This document shows positions 15,429 through 24,503 of a stretch of DNA of 35,619 bases, piece after piece (position 1 is the first letter of the stretch; the number at the start of each line of letters is the position of its first letter). Made by a program: the position numbers and the translations under genes. The notes under the pieces were generated by a model. That model saw only the letters and a list, made by a program, of their open reading frames with translations, was not told the origin of the DNA and ran no database searches. The stretch comes from CAYTAP01 sp964435775. Lineage in GTDB: Bacteria; Planctomycetota; Phycisphaerae; Tepidisphaerales; Tepidisphaeraceae. The stretch is taken from NCBI GenBank assembly GCA_964435775.1, contig CAYTAP010000025.1, positions 1-35,619 on the forward strand. The letters are read 5' to 3'.

Positions 15429-17375
15429 ATGATGTATGACACGACCCATCCAAACCCCATCGGCCCGGCCCGCCCGCAGCGCCGCCGGGGAAAAGGAAAA
15501 ATGATGTTGCCGGTTTCCAGAACCCTTCCCATGACCGACGTGCTGCCCAATCATGCGACGCACGACTCCTGCCCTTCGGCGCGGACGATCATCCTCAACG
15601 CGCCGGTCCGCGACATTGCCGAGTTTCGTCAACTTGCATTGCTTGCCAGGCGGCTGACTCCGCATGGACGGGTTGAATTGAACATCAGCACCCTTGCACA
15701 AAAGGCTGTTCATACGATTCCACCCGGCGGCAGTCCCTGGCACGAGTACGCGTCCTGCAATCCCACGCCCGCGTGCTTCTTTCCCGATGAGGCGCTGGCG
15801 CCGTTCATCCCCGCCTCCTTTGTCGCCGCCAACCGTGCGATGCTGCTTGCCAAGGCGGAGGTTCTCCGCGAGCTGGACCTGGGCGCGGCTTTCTGGAGCT
15901 ACGAACCCAATCACCTGCCCGAAGCTTTTTTCGAGCGCTATCCTGATCTTCGCGGCCCGCGCGGCGATCATCCCCGTCGCAGCCGCCACGAGGCGTTCGC
16001 ACCGTGCGTCGATCAACCCCAGGTGCTGGCGATGACGAGGCGCATGGTTGGCGAGCTTGTTCGACACGTTCCGGAACTTGGCACCTATTTTTTCAAAACC
16101 AACGACGCCGGACCCGCGCTGTGCTGGAGCCACGGTCTTTACAGCGGCGCCAATGGGCCCGAGTCATGCCATCACCAAGCGATGGGCAAGCGTGTTGGTG
16201 GGCTTGTTCAATCCATCCAGCAGGGCGCCCGCGACGCGGGCGGCGCAATGACCGTCCATTTCACCGGCCACTTTTCATCCGGTGAACTCCACTCGATCAC
16301 CGATCACCTTCCGCCGGATTCCTACATCCGCGAGGGGGGCAAAGGATCAATCAGCCTCTCCAGCGGCATCGATTCCTGTTATCCCGTGCGCGGCATTTTC
16401 GATCTTCTGGGCGCGCTGCTGGCATTGTCATCGCCTAAATCGCGTGCGACCCCCACGATGTTCCTGGATCTCCGTGCCCACTATGACCGCGCCCATGAAC
16501 AGATGGGGACCTGCGAGAAAATGCTCGAAGTCGTGAGCGCGGCCTTATCGGAGCCACCAACGGGGACGCTTGGCGCCTATGAGCTGGCCCGGCGGCTGTG
16601 CGATGGGTGGGTGGGGCTTGAGCGCGGCGAAGCGCTCTTTGAGGCGATGGCGGCTCTGCACGAGGCGCTCAAGTACAAGCGCGCCGCGCTCCCGCGCGTG
16701 AGCGCCATCTACGGCGGCGTTTCGCTCCGCTACATCACCCGTCCGCTCATGCTGATGCCGCAACGGCTCTCGGCCGCCGAAGAGGCGTATTTCCTCCCTC
16801 ACCTCTTCAACGTCAGCCTTGAGCAGGCTCGACTCGATTACCTCGACGTCCATGGCGCCCGCCTCCAGCCGGAGTGGATGAGCATGGACAGCGACGATCC
16901 CCGGGTGTGGGCGATCTCCACGGCGCGCGACCGATTTGACGGCGTTGCAGCGCGGCTGGATGCGCTTGGCGATGATCCCGACGTCGGCTATTGGCGACAA
17001 ATGGCCGCGTCTTTACGCCTCTACGGCTGCATTCTGCAAAGCTGCGGCAATTTCCATGCGATGCAAATCATCCGTGACCGGAGCGGCAAAAAACTCCGTG
17101 CCCACGGCCCCCTGCGCCCCACCCGCACCGGCGAAGGAGAGAGTGATTTCGCCCTGGTCAATGATATTTTACGGGATGAGCTGGACAACACCGCGCGGAC
17201 CATCGGGCTGCTCAAGCGGGCCGGTTTGGAGATCATCAGCCACGCTACGGATCCAGCGGATGAGGACACGTTTCTGCTTGGCCCGAACATCCTCGACCAA
17301 CTGGAGCGCAAGCGCGCGCTGATGCGGGCCCATTGGCTTGATGCGCATGATTGTTTTGTATCCCCCAACCGTTGA
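15429..17375 (+). CDS. Unrecognised 648-residue protein of the transporter operon, possible glycosidase-like
   Basis: The ATG at 15429 follows TTGAGGAG at five nucleotides. The frame is open from 15417 (TTG), but that codon is part of the ribosome site. No signal peptide or membrane segment is seen, so the protein is probably cytoplasmic. I cannot assign a family. The first half alternates strands and helices in a way that suggests a TIM barrel: RVELNIS, AAFWSYEPNHLPEAFFERYPDLRGP, CVDQPQVLAMTRRMVGELVRHVPELGTYFFKTNDAGPALCW, and AMTVHFTGHF. The segment with KTNDAGPALCWSH has conserved-looking polar and aromatic residues of the kind found in glycoside hydrolase active sites. The second half is mainly helical. 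As the last gene of the importer operon (30 nt after the permease) it may degrade the imported compound. Function is not established. Confidence 0.75.
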   Translation: MMYDTTHPNPIGPARPQRRRGKGKMMLPVSRTLPMTDVLPNHATHDSCPSARTIILNAPVRDIAEFRQLALLARRLTPHGRVELNISTLAQKAVHTIPPGGSPWHEYASCNPTPACFFPDEALAPFIPASFVAANRAMLLAKAEVLRELDLGAAFWSYEPNHLPEAFFERYPDLRGPRGDHPRRSRHEAFAPCVDQPQVLAMTRRMVGELVRHVPELGTYFFKTNDAGPALCWSHGLYSGANGPESCHHQAMGKRVGGLVQSIQQGARDAGGAMTVHFTGHFSSGELHSITDHLPPDSYIREGGKGSISLSSGIDSCYPVRGIFDLLGALLALSSPKSRATPTMFLDLRAHYDRAHEQMGTCEKMLEVVSAALSEPPTGTLGAYELARRLCDGWVGLERGEALFEAMAALHEALKYKRAALPRVSAIYGGVSLRYITRPLMLMPQRLSAAEEAYFLPHLFNVSLEQARLDYLDVHGARLQPEWMSMDSDDPRVWAISTARDRFDGVAARLDALGDDPDVGYWRQMAASLRLYGCILQSCGNFHAMQIIRDRSGKKLRAHGPLRPTRTGEGESDFALVNDILRDELDNTARTIGLLKRAGLEIISHATDPADEDTFLLGPNILDQLERKRALMRAHWLDAHDCFVSPNR

Positions 17376-17398
17376 CGGAGGTGCATCACCGTCCCGTG

Positions 17399-18340
17399 TC
17401 AATCGAGCGTCGCCATGATCGGAAGGTGATCGCTCAAGGCGTACGCCCACTCATCGTCCCCGTGCATGCCGAACCCTCCGCCGGCGACGATGCGGCAGTT
17501 GCGGGCCTTTGCGGCCAGGTTCCTGGATGCCCAGATGTAATCGAGGCGCACACGCGGCGTGGTGCTGGGGAATGAGAGTTTCGGCCCGGTTCCGACGGCT
17601 TCAAACAAATCAACCATCCCCATCTCCACCCAGAGTTTGTGTTCCGGTGCGTCGGGCGTCTGATTCAAATCCCCTTGGAGCAACACATCCCGCCCGGCGT
17701 CCAAATCCTTCTTGACCACCTTCATCGCCTCGGCGAACTCCCGTGGTTGACGATCCTGCTCGGCATCCGCCCGTTTGTAGTAGGTGTGCAGGCTGAAAAC
17801 GACCACTTCCCGCTCGTCCTTCCTCACGACGGCCCTTCCCCAATGGCGGGTGAAGAGCGAGGGGTCATCCGGACTGACCATCGGCCGATTTTGTGATTCG
17901 ACGATCTTTCCGCTGGTTAAGACCGCGCCGGGGAAACCACCCGGAAACTCCTCGTTGCCCGACCAACCGCCGGGGAAAAAGACATGCTCCATCCGAAGTT
18001 CGTTGGCGATATGCGCAACGACCTCCTTCGACGGCGCTTCGGAAAACGTCACGATGTCCGGACGATACAGCGCCAGTTCCAGCACCAAACGGGTCGGCAT
18101 CTGGGCCTTCAGCATCGCCGCCAGGTCGGGGTGTTTCGGCTCTCCTTTTCCCAGATAGCCGCGGGCGCCAAGGATGTTGTAGCTGATCGTGCGAAGCGCC
18201 CAATCTTCGTTCGTCGGCGCGTGCGTTTGTGTCCGAGGTTCGCCCTTGGTGGGTAGAGTGGCCGCCAACAGCAGGTGTTCGTTCATCATCAGCGCCGCCG
18301 CTCCGCAAGATGCAAGGAATGATCGGCGATTCATGTTCAT
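17399..18340 (-). CDS. Endonuclease/exonuclease/phosphatase-family protein with Tat-like signal
   Basis: The 313-residue product is read from ATG 18340, which overlaps the stop of the upstream aminotransferase gene (ATGA), so translation is probably coupled. The N-terminus MNMNRRSFLASCGAAALMM carries an RRSFL motif, consistent with Tat export. EEP-fold landmarks are ISYNILGA (first strand, metal-ligand Asn), IVTFSEAP (Glu ligand), VVFSLHTYYK (active-site His), LLQGDLNQTPD (catalytic Asp and Asn), RLDYIWAS and the terminal SDHLPI. These are the expected order and residues of the DNase I-like phosphodiesterase superfamily. The substrate (nucleic acid, phospholipid or sugar phosphate) cannot be told from sequence. 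A much longer open frame upstream (to 18688) lies inside the aminotransferase gene and is not coding. Confidence 0.9.
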   Translation of the reverse strand: MNMNRRSFLASCGAAALMMNEHLLLAATLPTKGEPRTQTHAPTNEDWALRTISYNILGARGYLGKGEPKHPDLAAMLKAQMPTRLVLELALYRPDIVTFSEAPSKEVVAHIANELRMEHVFFPGGWSGNEEFPGGFPGAVLTSGKIVESQNRPMVSPDDPSLFTRHWGRAVVRKDEREVVVFSLHTYYKRADAEQDRQPREFAEAMKVVKKDLDAGRDVLLQGDLNQTPDAPEHKLWVEMGMVDLFEAVGTGPKLSFPSTTPRVRLDYIWASRNLAAKARNCRIVAGGGFGMHGDDEWAYALSDHLPIMATLD

Positions 18341-19722
18341 GCCGTTACCGTTCGCTTGGCCAACCCCGCAACCGTATCCCACGCCGCGCCGGGGAAGCGC
18401 TGCGTGTCGGCCAGCACATCCTCCATCGCCGACAAAAACCAGTCGAGGTCTTCCTTGCCAATCGTGATCGGCGGAAGGAACTTGATGAACTCCGTGTGAT
18501 ATCCCGCGACCTGCGACAAAATCTTGTGCTTTTGAAGAAGGGGGATGATGATCATCTGCCCGAAGACGCCGAAGTTGAGCTTGTGAAGCATGTCCCACGC
18601 CATCTTGAGCTTGAATGATTTCTCCGGCCGGGCGAAATCGAGCCCAAACATCAACCCCTTGCCGCGCACGTCGCTGACGAACGGGCAATCCGCGCTGATC
18701 TCGCGCAATAGTCGCATGACATACTCACCCATGACGGCGGCGTTCTCGACTAGCTTGTCTTCCTCGATCACATGCAGACTCGCCAGCGCCGCCGCCATCG
18801 CCATGTCGTTTTGACCAAACGTGTTGGAATGAACGACGCAGCGCTCCATCGAGGAAAAAACGCTGTCCATTACCTTTGGCGTGGTCAGGATCGCACCGAC
18901 CGGCACATACCCGCCGCTCAGCGCCTTGGCCGTGCAGACGATATCCGGCTCAACGTCCGGCCAATGCTGAAAGCAAAACCACTTGCCTGTTCGGCCGAGC
19001 CCCGTCTGCACCTCGTCAATCACGAGCAGTGTTCCCGCCTTGCGACACAACCGCTGCGCCTCGGCCAGGTATCCATCGTTGACCACTTCACAGCTTTTTC
19101 CCTGCACAGGTTCGACAATGAACGCCGCCGCTTTCTTCGTCGCCAGCGCGGCCTCCAGTGCCGGCAGGTCATTGAAAGGCACCTTCCGCGTCCCCGGCAC
19201 CGGCTCGCCGAAGCGATCACGGAAAAAGTCGGCGCCATTGATCGCCAGCGACCCGGCCGTCAGGCCGTGAAACGCGTGATCGCAGTAAATCACTTCCTGT
19301 CGCCCCGTTGTGCATCGCGCGAACTTCAGCGCCCCCTCCACGCTCTCGGCGCCGCTGTTGCAGAAAAAGACGCGCGACAATCCCGCCCCCGCGTGATGCG
19401 TCAATTTCTCGGCCACGAGCCCGCTGAGCACCCCGCACTCCATCCGAACCAGGTTCGGCATGTCGCGCTCCAGGAGCTGCTTCAAGATCGCCTTGACCTT
19501 CGGGTGATTCCGCCCCAGTGCGAACACGCCCCAACCCGTGAGCAGATCCAGATATTGATTCCCCTCGGCGTCCCAGAGATAACATCCCTCGCCCCGCACA
19601 TATCCCTTGTCAAACCCGATCGTCTTGAGCATCTTCACGAACGCCGGATTGATATGCTCGGCATGCAGCTCATACGCACGATCCCATTGCCCATCCAGCC
19701 ACGACAGAAAATCGCTCTCCAT
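18337..19722 (-). CDS. Class III PLP-dependent aminotransferase
   Basis: From ATG 19722 (GAAAGG upstream) the protein has 461 residues. Motifs of class III omega-aminotransferases are in order: GCYLWDAEGNQYLDLLTGWGVFALG (47-70), NSGAESVEGALKFAR (122-136), DHAFHGLTAGSLA (148-160), FIVEPVQGKS (201-210), IDEVQTGLGRTG (235-246) with the PLP Asp236, and TAKALSGGYVPVGA (264-277) with the Schiff-base Lys266. This layout is close to ornithine/putrescine-type aminotransferases, but the amino donor is not determinable here. It is distinct from the lysine-transaminase-like gene at 6915. It is followed without a gap by the EEP-family gene and lies downstream of the debranching enzyme on the same strand. 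An ATG at 19752 is in frame but has no ribosome site. Confidence 0.9.
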   Translation of the reverse strand: MESDFLSWLDGQWDRAYELHAEHINPAFVKMLKTIGFDKGYVRGEGCYLWDAEGNQYLDLLTGWGVFALGRNHPKVKAILKQLLERDMPNLVRMECGVLSGLVAEKLTHHAGAGLSRVFFCNSGAESVEGALKFARCTTGRQEVIYCDHAFHGLTAGSLAINGADFFRDRFGEPVPGTRKVPFNDLPALEAALATKKAAAFIVEPVQGKSCEVVNDGYLAEAQRLCRKAGTLLVIDEVQTGLGRTGKWFCFQHWPDVEPDIVCTAKALSGGYVPVGAILTTPKVMDSVFSSMERCVVHSNTFGQNDMAMAAALASLHVIEEDKLVENAAVMGEYVMRLLREISADCPFVSDVRGKGLMFGLDFARPEKSFKLKMAWDMLHKLNFGVFGQMIIIPLLQKHKILSQVAGYHTEFIKFLPPITIGKEDLDWFLSAMEDVLADTQRFPGAAWDTVAGLAKRTVTA

Positions 19723-19827
19723 ACCGTCACGCCTTTCGTGTCCATTTTGCATTGACTGATTGACCGCGAAGGATTCTACGCCAACGCCATCACGGCCGCG
19801 AGAAGACGGGGAGGCGAGAGGAAAGAT

Positions 19828-22002
19828 TTAGGGTTGACCCATGACGCTGTGAGACGACCCCGTGCGGTTTGGCGCGGCGCGATCCATGGGACCACGATCG
19901 ATGGCCGGCGGTGGACTGGCCTTGGGTTGCGCCGGCGGGTGATGGTCGAGTACATATTCCCAATACACTCGCATGATTTCCCCCACCGCGCGCGCCTCCG
20001 CCGGCGCGCCGCCCTGCCGGTGCGGGGCGTCGCCGTCAAACAACTCCGGCAGCGTCCCCATCACACTCCCCTGGAGGTAATCCAGTGGCCCCTGGATCAG
20101 CTTCATGATGTCCCGCGAAGTCGCTTCACAAGCGCCTTGCACGCGCACGGTCGCCGCCGCCAGCGGACCCAGAAGCCAGGGGAATGCCGAACCGTTGTGA
20201 TGCGCCTGATCCCGCGACACAACATCGCCGACGTATCGCCCGCGATAGCGCGAATCGGTGCGGGCCAGCGTGCGAACGCCGACGGGGGTGAGCAGGTCGG
20301 TCCGCACGCGTTCAAGCACCGCCGGGTGGTGTGCTTCGTCCAATATCGCAAATGGAAGGCTCGCCGCCAGGAGTTGATTCGGGCGCAGCGATGGATCATT
20401 GCCATCGACATTGTGTCCATCCGCGACAGCCACGACATCCCAGCAACATTCCGTTGCCGGATTCCAGAATTGCTCGTTGAACGATGCGCGGGTTCGCTTC
20501 GCCAGGTTCGTCAGTTCCTTTGCGTCGGCCGGCTTGTTCAGGTCCAGCGCCAGCTTCGCGGCGATGCACAGGGTATTGTACCAAAGGGCATTGAGTTCCA
20601 CCGGTTTCCCGTTGCGGGGGGTGATCGTGCGATCACCGCTGCGGGCGTTCATCCAGGTGGCGGGATCGGCCGGGGTGTTCACCGAAATCAGCGCATCGTC
20701 GCCGATGGCAATGCCCGGAGCGATCCCTCGTCGATAGGCCGCGATGATCTTCAGCAGCCCATCAAGCACTGGACGCCGGAGCGAGCGATCGTCAGGGTTG
20801 TAGCGGAAGTATTCGAAGGCGGCATTGGCAAACCAGAGTGACACGCCGGCGCCGGCGTATCGCGGCGCCGATCCATCTTCCGGCAAATCCAGAGGCGTGA
20901 GCCCATCACGTTCAAATGCCAGGCACTTGAGCAGCGTCATCCGCGCTTCCGACAACCGCCCAGTCGTCAGCAGCAATCCCGGCAGGGCGATCAAGGCGTC
21001 CCGGATCGAGTGTGTGGCCCAAGGGTATGCGCTTTGGATGGCCGTGCAGGGTGAATCCAATTCCAAAGTGGAAACCGATCGCTGTTGGTCGTCAGGCGAT
21101 GCGTTCGGGCGAACGATCGACAAAAGAAACCGTTCCCCCGCTTTGACCAGTGAATCCCACGCCGCGTCCGTTTCCGCGCCCAGCTCCGGCAGCGCCCCGA
21201 GCACCTCCTCGGCGCGCACGTCGCGCCCCGCGGTTTCAAGCTCAACCACCGGCGATGCGAGAAGCTTCGGCAGATCGATCGGATCGGTCGAGCACGCAAA
21301 GTGAACGCTCTGGCCCGGCGCGAGCATCCACCGAACCGTTCCAGGCATCCAGAGGTCTTCCAGCCCGGAGTAGCCGCGCTCATCCTCCCGCCGGTAGATG
21401 GTGTTGAGATACCATTCGCCGCCGACGTTAAACTCCCCGTCGTGGGCAAAGAAAACCTCCGGCGTATGCGCGGTGGGGGGGATGCGGCAATTGCGAGCAT
21501 CCGCCGGTGGCGCATCGAGCTTTCCGTTCCACTGATACATCAACTCATGGATTCCGCGCAGGGCAAACAGCGGCTTGAGTTGAAGCTCCAGCGGTCGATC
21601 GGATGCGAGCAAGGCGTAGCTCAGGATGACTGTGTTTTGGCCGGGAACCAATCGGAGCTGCTTGGTGATCGTCCAGCCATCCCCCTGGTATGCCCATCGT
21701 GGGAAGGGGTCGGGGTCGAACGCCTTGAGGTACTGATGCCCGCCGGGATGGATGACGCCGGGATACTCGCTGCTGGCCAGCGGATGCCGCCAGCCATCGC
21801 GGAAGAGGGTCTCCTCCACGCGCGACAGCAGCACCATCCGGCGCACCGGCGGGGTCATCGCCGCCACGAGAAGCCCGTGGTACTTGCGGGTGTTCAATCC
21901 AAGAATGGTCGAGGAGGCATAGCCGCCACTGTGATTGACGCACAGCCATTCCCGATCAAGCGCCGTTTCAAAACCAATCGCGGCCGGATCAATGCTGGCC
22001 AT
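19828..22002 (-). CDS. Glycogen debranching enzyme-like amylo-alpha-1,6-glucosidase
   Basis: ATG 22002, with GGAGGA seven nucleotides upstream, gives a 724-residue protein. The N-terminal domain (about 1-250) matches bacterial debranching-enzyme N-domains: EWLCVNHSGGYASSTILGLNTRKYHGLLVA and MVLLSRVEETLF. The C-terminal (alpha/alpha)6 domain resembles the amylo-1,6-glucosidase catalytic domain (GH133-type): WATHSIRDALIALPGLLLTTGR, VELNALWYNTLCIAAKLA, LRPNQLLAASLPFAILD, YVGDVVSRDQAHHNGSAFPWLLGPL and GTLPELFDGDAPHRQGGAPAEARAVGEI. The last carries the EL.DGD.P...GG.. pattern near the catalytic region. It would trim alpha-1,6 branches of glycogen or related glucans in the cytoplasm. The final 40 residues are Pro-rich and probably disordered. 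Downstream genes follow on the same strand after about 105 nt. Confidence 0.92.
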   Translation of the reverse strand: MASIDPAAIGFETALDREWLCVNHSGGYASSTILGLNTRKYHGLLVAAMTPPVRRMVLLSRVEETLFRDGWRHPLASSEYPGVIHPGGHQYLKAFDPDPFPRWAYQGDGWTITKQLRLVPGQNTVILSYALLASDRPLELQLKPLFALRGIHELMYQWNGKLDAPPADARNCRIPPTAHTPEVFFAHDGEFNVGGEWYLNTIYRREDERGYSGLEDLWMPGTVRWMLAPGQSVHFACSTDPIDLPKLLASPVVELETAGRDVRAEEVLGALPELGAETDAAWDSLVKAGERFLLSIVRPNASPDDQQRSVSTLELDSPCTAIQSAYPWATHSIRDALIALPGLLLTTGRLSEARMTLLKCLAFERDGLTPLDLPEDGSAPRYAGAGVSLWFANAAFEYFRYNPDDRSLRRPVLDGLLKIIAAYRRGIAPGIAIGDDALISVNTPADPATWMNARSGDRTITPRNGKPVELNALWYNTLCIAAKLALDLNKPADAKELTNLAKRTRASFNEQFWNPATECCWDVVAVADGHNVDGNDPSLRPNQLLAASLPFAILDEAHHPAVLERVRTDLLTPVGVRTLARTDSRYRGRYVGDVVSRDQAHHNGSAFPWLLGPLAAATVRVQGACEATSRDIMKLIQGPLDYLQGSVMGTLPELFDGDAPHRQGGAPAEARAVGEIMRVYWEYVLDHHPPAQPKASPPPAIDRGPMDRAAPNRTGSSHSVMGQP

Positions 22003-22099
22003 CACGCATCCTCCATGAATTGCGTACGCACCGGAATCGCAAGCGCACCGTACGAACGGCCCTCCCCGCATTTCGGTTCCCGTAAGAGTGTACACCCTA

Positions 22100-23503
22100 C
22101 TACGCCGGGATGTCGTCGGGCAATATGGAAACCGTCGGCACGGGTTCGGGGAACATCTCGGGATGATCGACGAGGCTGGGAAAGGCGCTGTCGGGCGTCT
22201 CGGCTTCATCCGCCGGTTCATCGGCTTCTTCGCCGGGGAGGATATCCGGCAATTGGATTGCCGTCGCAACCACTGGAATCTCCTGTACAGGGTTGCGGAC
22301 GATCGCGTTGACCAGGAAGAGCATCGCGACTGTCGCAGCGCCAATTGCCGGCATATTGAACGCTGGACGCCACCACGAGAATCCGCCGAGGGACGCCATC
22401 TCGATTTGCCGGCCCTCGCGGCCATGCACATTGGCCATGCATGTTTTGCAAAAATCCATCACCCATGCCGTACCCCACAGCGCAGCAACCGCCGTGATGG
22501 CAAAAATGAGGTTGGATGCCCCGCTCCACCCCAACCACCCGGCCAGCGTCACCGTCAAAGAGACGATCCAGACGTGAACGACATACATCGCAAGGCTCCG
22601 TCGTCCCATCCGCGAGGAGAATCGCACGACCGCGCTTCCAGCGAGGCGTTGCCAAAACAGATCAGTCACACTCATCAAGGCGAGCATGAACGCGAGATAT
22701 TTGAGGATCTCCCCGACGCTGAGGGGGACTTTCCAGAACACGACGGGCAATGACAGCGCCAAGCCGAAGTCGCCGCCATAGGCGCCGAAAAACATCACCA
22801 CAAGGAAGATCGTCGAGAACCCGGCGATGATGCGCTTGGTTGATTGCGCCAGCCGGTCATACGCGGGCAACGCGGCCCCCGCCAAAAGCCCGGCGATGAA
22901 AATGACCTGCCAGAGCGGCAGCAGAAAGCATTGCTGAATCGGCGCGGACAGGAAGTACGGATCCATCCGACCCCATGTCATGAAGACCGCCAGGCTCAGC
23001 AGTGCCACCAGCCATCCCATGCCGCGCCGGAGCAACTCCAACAGCAGCGGCGTGATCGCGACCATGACGACATAGAACGGCAACAAATCGGATCCGGAGC
23101 GAAACAGGAGGATATCACGAAGCAGGTCACTGACCGACGCGAAGGGACCGCTTCCATACAGCGGATAGAGCAGCAAAAACCCGGCCGTGGCGATGTAATG
23201 AACCGCGAGGATATATCCCGATCGCTTCATGAGCCGCAGATGCGTCTTCCTGCGATTGCGCTCTTCGCGGACACGCGGCAGGAAGATCGCCCCCACGCTC
23301 ATCCCCGCGACGAAGATGAAACCCCCGGCCGCGAAGCGGGTGTATTCGCCAAGGATCGACCACCAGGGCTGACCGAAGTTCATCCCCTGGTGGACGAGGT
23401 GAACGAGCACCATGTCGATGAGGCAAAGCCCGCGCCAGAAATCCAGCCGCTCATCGCGGACGGATTGGGAACGGGCGCTGAGCGGCAAATCCTGCGGTGG
23501 CAT
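22100..23503 (-). CDS. OpgC-like membrane acyltransferase family protein
   Basis: The product (about 467 residues from ATG 23503) is a polytopic membrane protein with roughly ten hydrophobic helices. It begins RDERLDFWRGLCLIDMVLVHLVHQG, which matches the OpgC/acyltransferase-3 opening (R-RLD-RG) with a candidate catalytic His in the first membrane helix. OpgC succinylates periplasmic glucans; related proteins acylate other envelope glycans. The C-terminal 75 residues are acidic and Pro-rich (LPGEEADEPADEAETPDS), predicted disordered. A start further upstream (TTG 23575) is open, but the candidate promoter (23587-23615) would leave almost no leader for it. It is divergent from the dienelactone hydrolase and followed on the same strand by the debranching enzyme. 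Confidence 0.8.
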   Translation of the reverse strand: MPPQDLPLSARSQSVRDERLDFWRGLCLIDMVLVHLVHQGMNFGQPWWSILGEYTRFAAGGFIFVAGMSVGAIFLPRVREERNRRKTHLRLMKRSGYILAVHYIATAGFLLLYPLYGSGPFASVSDLLRDILLFRSGSDLLPFYVVMVAITPLLLELLRRGMGWLVALLSLAVFMTWGRMDPYFLSAPIQQCFLLPLWQVIFIAGLLAGAALPAYDRLAQSTKRIIAGFSTIFLVVMFFGAYGGDFGLALSLPVVFWKVPLSVGEILKYLAFMLALMSVTDLFWQRLAGSAVVRFSSRMGRRSLAMYVVHVWIVSLTVTLAGWLGWSGASNLIFAITAVAALWGTAWVMDFCKTCMANVHGREGRQIEMASLGGFSWWRPAFNMPAIGAATVAMLFLVNAIVRNPVQEIPVVATAIQLPDILPGEEADEPADEAETPDSAFPSLVDHPEMFPEPVPTVSILPDDIPA

Positions 23504-23586
23504 GGGAAAGCTCAAACCAAGGCGTGCGGGGAATGCGTAAACGACGGCAATCAAACCATGAATCGTTTCGGCCAACTCCGGCGGAT

Positions 23587-23615
23587 ATCGTATCGACCAA
23601 ATGGCGCAACTTCAA
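23587..23615 (-). promoter_or_regulatory. Candidate promoter for the OpgC-like gene
   Basis: On the minus strand TTGAAG (23615-23610) is followed after 17 nt by TACGAT (23592-23587), putting the start near 23580. This would give a leader of about 77 nt to ATG 23503. The -10 matches four of six consensus bases. Confidence 0.35.
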
Positions 23616-23662
23616 TATCATTCCATTGACACGGTGGGTCAAAGTTCAACAGGAGCAAGTCA

Positions 23663-24502
23663 ATGAAGCGATTGCAAAGCTTGATGAGCGGCGTGGCGAC
23701 GGTGGTGTTGACGGCAAGCATGGGGTGGGGCGCGATTCGTACGGAAGCGGTCGAATACAAGGATGGTGATGCCGTCCTGCGCGGTTATCTGGCGTATGAC
23801 GATGCGGTGACGGAAAAACGCCCAGGGATCGTGGTGTTTCCCGAATGGTGGGGGTTGACACCCTATCCTCAATGGCGGGCGCGCGAATTGGCCAAGCTCG
23901 GCTATGTCGCTTTCGCCGCTGATATCTATGGGGAGGGGAAGACGACCACCGATCCCAAGCAGGCTCAGGCATGGATGATGCCGTTTATGAAGGACCGCGC
24001 GCTCCTGCGCGCTCGCGCCAACGCCGCCCTTGGAGAGTTGAAGAAGCAGGAGAAGGTGGATGCGTCCAAAGTGGCGGCCATTGGCTATTGCTTCGGAGGC
24101 ACCACCGCGCTCGAACTGGCGCGGAGCGGAGCGCCAATCCTCGGCGTGGTCAGTTTCCACGGCGGGCTGGGCACGCCAAATCCCGCCACCGACAAGATTC
24201 ACGCGAAAGTGCTCGCCTGCACCGGTGGGGCCGACACCTCCGTTCCCCCCGAGCAGGTTGAAGCATTCATGAAGGAAATGACCGCCGCCAATGTGCTCTG
24301 GGAAGTGAACGTCTATGGCGGCGCCCATCACGCCTTCACCAACCCCGACGCCGACCAATTCCACATTCCCAACATCGCATACAACGCCGAGGCCGATCAC
24401 CGCTCATGGGCGGCGATGCAGTTGTTTTTTGCGGAGATTTTCGGAACCGATCCCGTGGTGAGGCCCGCAACGCCACCTTCGACCGGCGATGAGGCGAAAT
24501 GA
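23663..24502 (+). CDS. Secreted dienelactone hydrolase-family protein
   Basis: This 279-residue alpha/beta-hydrolase starts at ATG 23663 with AGGAG eight nucleotides upstream. Residues 1-23 form a signal peptide (MKRLQSLMSGVATVVLTASMGWG), so it is probably periplasmic. Dienelactone hydrolase features are VVFPEWWGL (57-65), with the Glu61 that interacts with the nucleophile, and GYCFGG (141-146), with nucleophile Cys143. GGADTSVPP (188-196) gives acid Asp191, and GGAHHAF (219-225) gives the catalytic His. The Cys-Asp-His triad is complete. The family hydrolyses lactones and small esters; the natural substrate here is unknown. It is convergent with the VWA protein gene, with a single base between their ends, and divergent from the OpgC-like gene. 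Confidence 0.92.
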   Translation: MKRLQSLMSGVATVVLTASMGWGAIRTEAVEYKDGDAVLRGYLAYDDAVTEKRPGIVVFPEWWGLTPYPQWRARELAKLGYVAFAADIYGEGKTTTDPKQAQAWMMPFMKDRALLRARANAALGELKKQEKVDASKVAAIGYCFGGTTALELARSGAPILGVVSFHGGLGTPNPATDKIHAKVLACTGGADTSVPPEQVEAFMKEMTAANVLWEVNVYGGAHHAFTNPDADQFHIPNIAYNAEADHRSWAAMQLFFAEIFGTDPVVRPATPPSTGDEAK

Positions 24503-24503
24503 G

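Noticed and set aside
14949..16133. Minus-strand open frame of 394 codons
   Set aside because: Antisense to the second permease and the following gene, both with operon spacing and clear motifs or ribosome site; no domain in the antisense product.
17374..17393. GACGG/CCGTC hairpin as terminator between convergent genes
   Set aside because: A 5-bp stem with a competing inner GGTG/CACC pairing and no U-tract is too weak to call.
18772..19755. Plus-strand open frame of 327 codons
   Set aside because: Antisense to a well-supported class III aminotransferase with complete PLP motifs.
21301..22311. Plus-strand open frame of 336 codons
   Set aside because: Antisense to the debranching enzyme and the OpgC-like gene; no domain or ribosome site.
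23626..23650. TTGACA as a -35 for the dienelactone hydrolase gene
   Set aside because: The hexamer is perfect, but no acceptable -10 lies at 16-18 nt, where the sequence runs into the ribosome site.
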